64,000 nt of DNA from Pontederia crassipes (taxonomy: Eukaryota > Streptophyta > Magnoliopsida > Commelinales > Pontederiaceae): positions 18,674,501-18,738,500 of the forward strand of contig CM060197.1 of the NCBI GenBank assembly GCA_030549335.1, in the 5' to 3' direction. The translations under genes and the position numbers were made by a program. Position 1 is the first letter of the stretch. Each line of letters starts with the position of its first letter. Below, piece by piece: positions 1 through 9,754 of this stretch. A model generated the notes under the pieces. The model made no database searches, was not told the DNA's origin, and saw only the letters and a list, made by a program, of their open reading frames with translations.

Positions 1-71
1 GATAAGCAAAACTATAATAAAATTTCTACAACTTATTTAAGTTATGGCCGAGCAATATTATTCACGGTGAC
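1..71 (-). pseudogene. CACTA-1 second-gene fragment (left of Athila A)
   Basis: The reverse complement matches 53058-53125 in CACTA-2 almost base for base, at the exon end reading GVVTVNNIARP followed by intron-like sequence. The missing neighbouring part is found at 12397 onward, on the other side of Athila A. Athila A therefore inserted into this exon. Confidence 0.75.
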
Positions 72-2664
72 TGATAGTGATATTGGGGGATTTAATGATA
101 ACTTGCTAATTTTTGGGTCAAAAGTCAATTTTTTTGAATTTTTGTTTAAATCCCCTAACTCACTCTCTACTGCAGTGCATAGGCCAATTGTAGTAACCCT
201 AAATATTGTATCCACAGTGATTTGAAGTCCTAGACTACTTAAAAACAATTTTGACTAATCAAAGTTAAAGTGGCAAAAATAGATTTTTTTAAAGGAAGTG
301 AAAACAGATTTTTTTCTTTTTCTTTTAGGAATGCAGAATGATAACTTGTTGTAGATTGCTGAAAAGTTAATTAAACTGAATTGTAAATGCTAATCTAGAG
401 TCTAAAGGGGTTTATCTATCAATGAGGAAGGTCCTCCTAGGAGTTGGGGTTCATCTAATTTAATTATGGATGGAAATTGACAAGTTATCACTTTTTAGTC
501 AAATCCAATTCAACCTTTAAAATGGTTATTTTCAAAGCTCAATTAGATCAGAACTAAACAATATATTGTCATATGATTCTTAGCCAAGTTGAATTAGAAA
601 TGGATCCTCACTGAAAACCAAGTTATCATTAGGTTCTATTCAATGCACTTGCTAATTTTTTTGGAAATTTCACTAAAATCTGAAATGATAACTTCAAGGT
701 AGGGTTACAAAATAATGAAATCACTTCAATTAGCTTGGCAGGAATGAAACTTATCCAATAATAGTGCTAGTGTTCCTTCGTTTATCTCTAAACTACAAGA
801 GGACCTTGATTCAACCTCTCGACTGCAACAAAAATGAGGTCCACATTTTACACCAATCAATTGGAACCAAAATGCATAGAATCACAAGTTGGGAAATCAG
901 AAATTGTCATTGCTCCTTCGCTCATCTATGAATCTCAAGGAAGGACTTAAAACCATCTCTCAATGGTGGATTAAAGTGGGGCTTAACAATGGACAATCAG
1001 ATTTCCTGAATTCAGGAAATCAGAATTCATCAACTCATTCAAATCAGAAAAATTCATGATAATTATAGAATTGAATCATGAAATGTCAAAGCTTCCTAAT
1101 TCATTTCTGAACAAGACTGGGACATATGATAACTTCTCAATTGTTCAATTAATCAAATCCCCAATGACAAATCAGATTCAAACAGCTTAGGGAAATCTGA
1201 AATCAGAAAGTTCAGAAATCAGATTTGCAGAAATCAGATTTTCAATCAAAATAGAATCAGAAACTTGGCATGGGTTCTTTGCTCATTTCTAACAAAGATT
1301 AGGCCAAATGGCAACTTCTCAGTTGTAAATACAAGTAGGGTCTTACAATGACAAGATCTAATCCATAACAGTTCAGATTTCAGAAATGTAAAACCAGAAA
1401 TTCAGAATTCAAAAATCAGTGCAGGAAACTTAAACTTATCCCTAATCCATCCACAATATGTATTAGACTACTACCCTATCCTAGGAGGCATGGAGTTTAG
1501 CTCCTCATAGTTACAAACATAAATACAAAATGGAATGAAGAGTAGAAGCTATCCATCCTGGAATCAGGGCTGTTCTGCAGAAATCAGCAAGCCTTCCTCC
1601 ACACTTCAGCTCCCATCCAGCCCCCAAATCTCTTCTCCTCTGCAATGGCCGACATCCTCCCCTTTGATCAGCATCAGAAAGTTCTACTCCCTTGATTTCA
1701 ACCATCTGTCCAATGGTACCTGCATTCCAGCTGACTGCAGCAACTTTTGGGCAGCAAAGGAGTGGTCCCCCCCACCTTTTTTGCTTAATTCATACTCCTT
1801 TTCCCTGCTAGAAAATCCACAACAGCAAACATCAATGTCCTCTAATAAGAAATAAACAAATAAGGATTAGGACAGCAAGTAAACTCAGCTCAATAATCAA
1901 AATGAGTTTGGTGTTGTACAAGAATGGAAATCCATATGAAAAACTAATGGTTTTGGAACTCGGAAATGATAATTTTGCACTAATCATGGAAATTATCCAA
2001 ATACAAGTGTTTCAAGGCATTAGAGGCATCAAATGGATTACGGTGTCAAGTGAGTGAAGTCAGAAATCAAATATGAATAAGATTTCATAGAAATGATAAC
2101 TTGGGTGCCAAAATAATAACTTGATTGCCTTAAAAACGATAATTTGTCATAACTTTTGTTGTGGTTATCCAAATGTGATCAAATTTGAACAGCAATGAGT
2201 TAGGACAATAATATAATGAACGCATAAGGCCTTTGTGCAGATTTGACAGTTTTGCATGTCGAAATGACAGTTTTGCCTTTTAACGATAACTTGTTCAAAT
2301 GGACTTAAAATTTTGGACAAGTTGAGATATGATCATCCAAATATGATTCATTCATGATAATAATGGATTTAGGGCAAGAATATCAATGAAAATTAGTTCA
2401 CTCAAAATAATGATAACTTGACATATAGGAGTGATAACTTGTCCTAAAAATGATAACTTGGCATAGAATTCAAATATTTATGGATTTTGGCATCTTAGAA
2501 CCTCTATGCACATGGAATTAAGTATAAAATGAGGAAGATCAACTAGTTATCACAATCCATGCATTCCAAACATAATTGGCCAAAAGTTGGGCAATTAATG
2601 GGCTCGATATGGGTGAAATGCATCTAAAATGGGTTAAAAACCTATATTGATCAGCTAGTGGTCA
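72..2664 (-). repeat. Athila A 3' LTR
   Basis: Plus-strand ends are TGATAGTGATATTGGGG and TGATCAGCTAGTGGTCA. Dispersed copies of the motif CAAGTTATCA (minus strand) fill it. Compared with the 5' LTR it lacks 52 bp at about 1666 that contain the TATA box. The short ORFs inside it have no counterpart in other copies and are not genes. Confidence 0.9.
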
Positions 2665-2681
2665 AACTCCCCCAAGCTTAG
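2665..2681 (-). other. Athila A polypurine tract
   Basis: Reads AAGCTTGGGGGAGTT on the minus strand directly before the LTR, the usual plus-strand primer position. The same tract adjoins the LTR of Athila B at 17107. A second copy of TCCCCCAAGCTTAGCCT lies about 950 bp inside the element near 3619. Confidence 0.85.
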
Positions 2682-4161
2682 CCTTTTGTTTGTCCTCAAG
2701 CAAAACATTCAGAAATTAAGGACAAACTTGAATTAAAAGTCCACAAATGAAGTAAAAGTCAGTTGAATTGAGTCCATTGAGTTTTCCACTTTGCCAACAC
2801 TTCATTCTTTCCAAAAACTCAATTTCTAGCTAGGGGATCATAGAGGCTAAGGCAAATTTAAGCCATGGAAGAAGTACTAGCAATAACATGTTTGAATTGT
2901 AGGAATTGTCAACTTTACTACAAGGTTGAACTAAAAATCTCTTCATGAACAGATTTTCATTGCTTAAACTGGTTTAACACCTGACCTTTATTCATAGAAT
3001 GCAAGTAAACAGGTCAAGGCCTAATTTTTATTCATGCTTTCTTTAGGAGAGATTCCTTTTGAAGTTTTGCTCTCCTAATTTTTTTCCTTTTTGCATTGAA
3101 GAGAGATTCCTTTGGAAGTTTTGCTCTCTTCCTTTTTTCTATGCATGCATGCAACTTTTTACTTTTCCTTTTTCTCATTTTTCTATCATGTTCGTGAAGT
3201 GAGCAATAGTTCAAACTCAAGTATAGTTTAGATCCCTTTATCCAAAAAGTCAAGTTTTCCTATTTAACATGGCAGCAAGAGCCTTGATTCCCTTCTAGAC
3301 ATCTGATATTACTAATTCAATCCATAAGTATCAGCTAGTGTGACCCACAAAAAGGAAAAATTCTCAGCTAAAAATTGATTCAAATGCATCTGGATTTAAT
3401 AGTCAATTAAAGAAACAAGACTAATGGTCAAGTTGGCCACTTGGTATTGGAGTGTACTATCTGTCATATAATGTATTTCACCCATTTTAGAGTAAAAAAA
3501 AAAGGAAAACTTGAATTGGACTCGATTAGTGATAACTACTGATAACTTGTGAAATTTGGGTGATAACCAATGATAACTTGCAAACATTGTGTAAAAGTTA
3601 AAAAAGCACCAAGTTTCCTCCCCCAAGCTTAGCCTCAACACTATCCACAGTGTTGGAAAGTTAAGGCAAGGGAGAGGGTTGGGAGGGGATGAAATATATG
3701 GAATTTGCATTTGGTCCCAATGGGTCTTGCATTTCAATCCTACTCTTCAGGTGTTCCATACTTCATGAATTTCATCTAATCCTGCAGAGAAACAAGAGAG
3801 ATCAGTGGGGTATTCAATATCAGATTTTTTAGATGCATAATTCAACAAGGCAATGGGATTCACTAAAATTCACTGAAATTCAATTAAGGTGGATTGGGAC
3901 AACTGATATGCATGATGATTCAGATATTACTATGATGATTTCAGCATGAATTAAGAGATAATATCAATTATCAATAGGATTTCAGTGAGAAGAATGAAAA
4001 TTAAGGGTAGGGGTACTCCCTTCTTGTCAATTTGTGGATGGATCTGATTCCTCCCTTCTTTATTCTTGCAAAATTGAAAAGTTAAGTGTAAAATGACTTG
4101 GGTTACCTCCTAAGAAGTGCCCTGCTTTAACGTCTTAGGCTGGACATCTTTCCACTTGAAT
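2682..4161 (-). other. Athila A untranslated region between integrase and 3' LTR
   Basis: About 1.5 kb with no supported gene. Athila elements often carry an envelope-like ORF here, but nothing comparable is visible. It contains a duplicated PPT-like block (3617-3640), several GATAACTTG motifs near 3535-3580 and AT-rich filler. The short ORFs at 3032-3253 and 3396-3737 are low-complexity and unmatched. Athila B has only about 330 bp in the same place. Confidence 0.7.
4095..4137 (-). other. conserved block just after Athila integrase
   Basis: The minus strand reads roughly GACGTTAAAGCAGGGCACTT, then TTAGGAGGTAACCCAAG. Athila B keeps it at 17525-17566, but there it falls in frame with the end of the integrase ORF (RHFLGGNPS). 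From memory, a similar block follows integrase in many plant Athila/Tat elements; it could be coding or an RNA signal. Confidence 0.5.
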
Positions 4162-5103
4162 TCAGCTAGGCAACACTGGCAAATCTTGCAAATTCAGCAC
4201 CTCCTTAGCTGATTCTTGAGCTGTGGGATTATATGGCTTCAACCTCTGTCCATTGACCTTGAATATGGCATCTTTATCATTCAGAAGGTCCACAACTCCA
4301 TAAGGATAAATTTTGTGGACTTTAAAGAGTCCACTCCACCTTGATTTCAACTTTCCAGGGAATAGTTTCAACCTTGAATTGAACAACAATACCAAGTCTC
4401 CAACCTTGAATTCTTTCTTCAAAATTCTACTATCATGCCATCTCTTGGTCCTTTCCTGGTAAAATTCTGAATTATGGTAGGCATTTAGCCTAATCTCATC
4501 CAACTCATCAATTTGGAGAAGCCTCTTTTGTCCACATGCTTGCATATCAAAATTGAGTGCCGTTACTGCCCAATAAGCCTTATGCTTCAACTCAATTGGT
4601 AGATGACATGTCTTCCCATAAACCAATTTGTAAGGAGAAGTGCCTATAGGGGTCTTATAGGCTGTCCTATATGCCCAAAGTGCCTCATTTAGCCTTAAAC
4701 TCCAATCCTTCCTAGTCAAGGAAACTATTTTCTCCAATATGGCCTTGATTTCCCTATTTGAGATTTCTGCTTGGCCATTTGTTTGAGGATGGTAAGCAGT
4801 TGAGACCTTATGCTTGACTCCATATTTGTTTAGAAGGTTCTCAAAATATTTTTCAATGAAGTGACTGCCTCCATCACTTATGACCACTTTAGGGATTTCA
4901 AATTTTGGGAAGATTATCTCCTTGAAAAGCTTGATTACAGCCCTGGAATCAGCAGCTGAAGTTGGAATTGCTTCTATCCATTTGGATACATAGTCAACAA
5001 CAAGTAGAATGAATTTGTATCCAAATGAACTAGGGAAAGGCCCCATGTAGTCAATGCCCCAAACATCAAATATTTCCACTTCTAAAATCCCATTCTGAGG
5101 CAT
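4162..5103 (-). pseudogene. Athila A integrase core and C-terminus
   Basis: Integrase would insert element cDNA into the host chromosome. This 313-codon open stretch holds the rve catalytic core. The first Asp lies in GIDYMGPFP, the second in VISDGGSHF and the Glu region in [19 protein letters not shown], so the DDE triad looks present. A C-terminal segment ([42 protein letters not shown]) matches the chromatin-contacting tail of Ty3 integrases, without a clear chromodomain. The apparent start is only the first Met after a frameshift; the true protein continues upstream in another frame. No stop lies inside this stretch. Confidence 0.85.
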
Positions 5104-5533
5104 TCCATTTCTCCTTGATATTGACCCTGCCCTTTGACATTATCACAACTCTTCACATACATATATGCATCTTTGAACAAAGAAGGCCAATAGAAACCAG
5201 ATTGTAGCACCTTGGCAGCATCTTTTGAGTGGCTCCATGTCCACCATATGGAGATGAGTGACATTCATACAAAATTGATTGGAATTCAGCTTCTCGTACA
5301 CATCTCTTGAAAATGCCATCAAGGAACTTTTTGAATAGAAGAGGGTCATCCCAATAGAAATCCTTCAAGTCATGGAAGAACTTTTTCTTCTATTGATAGG
5401 AAAAGTCAGAAGGAATAGTCCCACATGCCAAGTAATTAACAATATCAGCATACCAAGGAGTAGGGGCAGCTGATATTGCCATCAAAAAGTCATCAGGAAA
5501 GGAGTTATTGATGGGGAGTGAGTCATTAGAATC
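5104..5533 (-). pseudogene. Athila A RNase H-integrase linker and integrase zinc domain, multiply frameshifted
   Basis: Compared with element E, this part holds the linker after RNase H and the integrase HHCC domain ([26 protein letters not shown]). Breaks visible: a stop just after the RNase H segment near 5535, a TAG within the YQ-KKKFF segment near 5390, a one-base frameshift at GATQK near 5220, and another after KSCD near 5140 that destroys the second Cys pair. Confidence 0.8.
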
Positions 5534-6130
5534 CTAAACTCCTTCCATCCTTGATAAGTGGTAAGCAACTAAGTTTTCTGTCCCTCTTTTATCCCTGATT
5601 TCAACATCAAATTCTTGTAGCAATAGGATCCATCTTATGAGCTTTGGTTTTGATTCTTTCTTGTTGATCAGTTGCCTTACTGCCTGGTGATCAGTGAAGA
5701 CAATTACTTTGGATCCAATCAAATAAGATCTGAATTTGTCAAATGCAAACACCACAGCAAGCAATTCCTTTTCAGTGGTAGCATAGTTGATTTGAGCCTC
5801 ATCTAGTGTCTTGCTAGCATAGCATATTACATAGTGTTTCTTCTTCCTGGTTTGCCCCAACACAGCCCCTACTGCCTGGTCAGAAGCATCACACATGTTT
5901 TCAAAGGGAAATGCCCAATCTAGTGGCTGCACTATGGGAGCTGAAATGAGGGCTTCCTTTAAGTGGTTGAAAGCCTTTAAGCAATCTTCATCAAAATTGA
6001 ATTCCACATCTTTGGCCAGCAACCTTGTGAGGGGTCTGGTTATCATTGAAAAGTTTTTAATAAATCTTCTATAGAAGCCTGCATGCCCCAAGAAACTCCC
6101 TATAGCCTTCACATTCTTTGGGGGTGGCAA
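5534..6130 (-). pseudogene. Athila A RNase H domain
   Basis: RNase H would degrade the RNA strand of the replication hybrid. The 198-codon segment starts in the RT thumb/connection ([20 protein letters not shown]) and continues through [25 protein letters not shown] and VFTDHQAVR, the usual acidic-residue motifs. The last motif reads [12 protein letters not shown] instead of [12 protein letters not shown] as in B and E, so a conserved Asp is Tyr here. It ends at an in-frame stop where B and E continue. It is joined to the RT segment only through small deletions near 6131-6155. Confidence 0.85.
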
Positions 6131-6134
6131 CTTT

Positions 6135-7577
6135 TCAATACTTCAATTTTGCCTTGTCCATTTCTATTCCTCTACTAGATACAATGTGGCCCAATACCAC
6201 TTCTTCTTGGACCATGAAGTGGCACTTTCCCCAATTCAAAATTAGATTAGATTCCCTGCACCTTTGCAACACTTTTGTCAAATTTTCCAAACAAGCTTCA
6301 AAGGAATCCCCATAAACTGAAAAGTCATCCATAAACACCTCCATAATGTCCTTAATGAAATCTGGAAAGATGGACATCATACACATCTGAAATGTGGCAG
6401 GGGCATTGCACAGTCTAAATGACATCCTCCTATATGCAAATGTCCCATATGGACAAGTGAAGGTAGTCTTGTGTTGGTCTTGTGGATGGATGGGGATTTG
6501 TAGAAAACCTGAATAACCATCCAAATAACTAAAGTGAGAGTGTCTTGCCAATCTTTCCAACATTTGATCAATGAAAGGAAGTGGGAAGTGGTCCTTCCTA
6601 GTTGCCTTGTTCAATTTCCTGAAATCAATACACATTCTCCAACATGTGACTGTCCTGGTGGGTATGAGTTCATTAGAATCTGATTTGACTACTATAATCC
6701 CTCCTTTTTTAGGCACCACTTGGACAGGGCTGACCCATTCACTATCTGAAATGGAGTAAATAATCCCAGCATTCAGCAACTTCAACACTTCCTTTTTGAC
6801 AACCTCCTTCATAATTCGGTTGAGTCTTCTTTGGCATTCAATGGAGGGCTTGTAGCTATCCTCCATGGGGATCCTATGCATGCAAATTGAGGGATTAATA
6901 CCCTTGATATCATCAATGGAATAGCCAATCACCTCCTTGTACAGCCTTAGTTTTTTCAGCAACTCTTCAACCTGATTTTTAGGCAAGTTGGCATTGATTA
7001 TAACAGGGAATGTTGAATTCTCTACCAAGAATTCATACTTTAGGTTGCTAGGGGGAGGCTTGAGTTCCAATTTGGAAGAATTGGCTTGAGAGGAATTGCC
7101 TTGGAGTTTAGTAGTGATAACTCGTTGCACCTCACCTTGAATTTCTAAATTTTCCACTGATTTTGAAGAATTCAGCACTGATTTGTATGCCTTAGCCTCT
7201 GGATCTTCTAATTCCCTCAAATGATCAAACATAAGATACCTTTGCAATGGATCTTCAATGGGAATTATGGTAGAAACTTGCTGAAAAACTTGATCTAGCT
7301 GCTCCTCTTCAAAGTCATTTTCTTGAAAATTTGGCCTACTGATAACTTGTGCCAAATTAAATTCTATCTTGTCATCCCCAATTTGGAATGTCAATCTACC
7401 CTCCTTGACATTAATGACAGCCCCAGCAGTCGCTAAGAAGGGTCTCCCAAGAAGAATGAGGGTATTCAAGTCCTCATCCATGTCAAGTACCACAGAATCT
7501 ACTGGTATGTAAAATTTGCCAACTTTGAGGGGTATGTCCTCAATGATTCCATGTGGGTACTTGATGGATCTGTCTGC
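6135..7577 (-). pseudogene. Athila A protease tail, linker and reverse transcriptase
   Basis: The first part ends the protease region (VVLDMDEDLNTLILLGRPFL, ATAGAVINVKEGRLTFQIG). A poorly conserved linker follows, then [66 protein letters not shown] and [10 protein letters not shown], the catalytic F-M-D-D. The usual [13 protein letters not shown] is [13 protein letters not shown] here, a Gly-to-Arg change in a conserved RT motif. Just upstream a nonsense codon at 7578-7580 (TAG where B has CAG) separates it from the protease active site. It ends in a frameshift near 6150. Confidence 0.85.
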
Positions 7578-7580
7578 CAG

Positions 7581-8119
7581 CTATAGAAACATGTTTGTAG
7601 GCTTCAAATCTCCAACTTCAAGCTTCCTACAAAGTGAAAGGTGTATGGCACTCATTGATGCACCCAAATGACACATTGCCCTTTGAATCTTCCTATTTCG
7701 AATTTCACAAGGTATGGAGAAGCTTCCTGGATCTTTCAACTTGGGTGGCAATTTGTTTTGAATGATTGCAGGGGCTTCCTCAGTCAAGGCAATGGTCTCA
7801 TGTTCCATAATTCTCCTTTTCTTGGTAAGGATCTCTTTCAAGAATTTTGCATATGAAGGCATCTCCTGGATTGCCTCTACAAATGACACATTTATATACA
7901 ACATCTTCAGAATTTCAATAAATCTTCCATATTGTTGGTCCTGCCTTGCCTTGATTAGCCTTTGAGGGAAAGGCACCTTATAAAAAATTCTAGCCCTGAC
8001 TTCACCTTTAGGGTGTTGATTATGATTTTCCAAGACAGCGCCCTCATTTGATTTTTCTGCAGGCCCTGAACTTGTGCTGACTTTAGCTGGATTTCCCTCA
8101 ACATTCCTCATTGGTTCTT
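7581..8119 (-). pseudogene. Athila A protease, catalytic Asp lost
   Basis: Matches the B segment with VPFPQRLVKARQDQQYGRFLEIL, the PSYAKFLKEILTKKRR helix and PPKLKDPGSFSIPCEIGNRK, which precede the aspartic protease site. In B the site reads AMCDLGASVSVIP. Here it reads AMCHLGASMSAIH, with codon CAT (His) at 7668-7670 in place of the catalytic Asp. The segment joins gag only across a frameshift near 8140 and ends at a TAG (7578-7580). This element could not have processed its own polyprotein. Confidence 0.85.
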
Positions 8120-9580
8120 CTATAATTTTCCCACTCCTGAGCTGGACAGATTGGAAACTTGCTCTTTGGGGTTCAATTCAGGTTGTCCAGGGAAGAATAC
8201 AGGAGGTCTAGCTGAGGTGCCAGGTTGCTGAGCAACTTGGTTCTCAATGGTATCAAGTCTAAATTTCATTTTCAGAATTGCCTCCTCTTGATTGCCTTGC
8301 TTCTTCAGAATTTGTTGCAGCATCTCCTCTATTTTTGAAAATTGAGAAGGTTGAGTTGGTGGTGGTTGCTCAAAAGGAGGTCTTTGCACTTGAACTTGTG
8401 GAGGCTGATATGGTGGAGGTTGATTCCTTGGCAAAATCTTGGGTTGCCAATTAGAATTCTGCATTGGTGGCCCTTGGTAATGATTGGCCTTGTAGGGAAA
8501 ATAACGATGGTTCATATTCTCTGGAGTATAGAATTTAGAAGGTGGCTTGACTCCATAATTCCCCACAGCATTGACTTGATATATGGATTGCTCATATTGC
8601 TGCATTATCAAGTTGCAACTCTCAGTGATATGGCCCTGGTTTCCACATACATCACACCTTGATTCCTGATTTGAAGACTTTCCTACATTAGTGGACAAAT
8701 TCAGGTTCTCCAATGCCTTTTTCAATCCTTCTTCAATCTGGACAGCAATGTTATTGACTTGGTTTTCATTGGATGGCCTTCTTGTCCTGTCATATGTAAG
8801 GAAATGGTGGTTCTTGGCCATGTTCTCAATCAATTGGTAGGCTTCATCAATATTTCTTGATGAAAATATCCCCCCTGCTGCTGTATCCAATGCAACCTTG
8901 CTGGGATAATTCAATCCTTTGTGAAAATAGTTGACAAGTTGCCATTTTTCAAAGCCATGATGTGGACATGCCCTCAACAAGCCTTGGAGCCTTTGCCATG
9001 CATCACATATATTCTCTTGATCCAATTGGTAGAACCTCTCAATCTGATCTCTATAGTTATTAGTTTTGCTAGGTGGAAAGAATTCAGCTAGAAACAATTG
9101 AATAATAAATTCCCAAGTAGCCATCTCCTCTGGTTTGAGGGTCTTGTACCAAGTCTTGGCCTTGTCCTTGAGTGAGAATGGAAATAGCCTCATATAGACA
9201 GCATCCATGGGTGTATTATTGAAGTGGACTGTGCTGCAAATTTTCTTGAAATTGTCCAAGTGTGAGGCTGGATCTTCATTGCCCAATCCAGAAAATTGGT
9301 ATTGCCTTATCATTGTCACCAAGGCTGGATTCACTTCAAAGTTTGCAGCTGGTGCTAGGACTCCATTCCCTTGTTGATTTCTAACATTACTAGGAGAATA
9401 GCAATCCTTTAATGTCCTTGGTGCAGCCATGTTAACTTGCTCCTCTTCCTCTTCTTCAAATATCCTTCTTCTTGTTTCCAACCTTCGCAATCTCCTTCTT
9501 CTTAAGAATCTTCTTTCAGGCTCAGGATCTGATTGGTAATGGTCCTCTTGATTGTCCAAATCCTGCATAAATGAATTCAT
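8120..9580 (-). pseudogene. Athila A gag
   Basis: Structural protein that packages the RNA in virus-like particles. From the first ATG (9580) there are about 487 codons: an acidic/basic N-terminus (ERRFLRRRRLRR, EEEEEEQVN), the Retrotrans_gag domain at about residues 90-210 (LFPFSLKDKAKTWYKTL, FLAEFFPP, RACPHHGFEKWQLVNYFHKGL) and one CCHC knuckle, CDVCGNQGHITESC, at about 309-322. A Pro/Gln-rich tail follows. In Athila elements gag and pol are normally one frame. Here a 2-nt insertion relative to B, near 8140, shifts the LRSGK junction and gag ends early. Otherwise gag is open, the best-preserved gag in the window. Confidence 0.87.
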
Positions 9581-9730
9581 AAGTATCAAATTGAGAAAAG
9601 AAGGCAAACTAGACAAAAATTGAAAATTTGGAATGATAACTTGCAAAAACTGAAAATTGGCCTAACAAATGGACTAAAAACCAATCTAAAACTAATCTAA
9701 ACTATTTAAGTTAGTATAATTGACCTAAAA

Positions 9731-9748
9731 TCCCCGGCAACGGCGTCA
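9731..9748 (-). other. Athila A primer binding site (tRNA-Asp)
   Basis: The plus strand reads TCCCCGGCAACGGCGTCA, matching the plant tRNA-Asp 3' end (TCCCCGGCAACGGCGCCA, from memory) at 17 of 18 bases. It lies six bases (AAAACT) from the 5' LTR, the normal minus-strand primer position. Confidence 0.88.
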
Positions 9749-9754
9749 AAAACT

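Noticed and set aside
1511..1855. Overlapping ORFs on both strands in the Athila A 3' LTR
   Set aside because: They lie in LTR sequence, are not conserved in the other LTR copies and have no recognisable domain.
2682..4161. Envelope-like gene of Athila A
   Set aside because: No ORF over 113 codons, no signal peptide or membrane pattern repeated in other copies.
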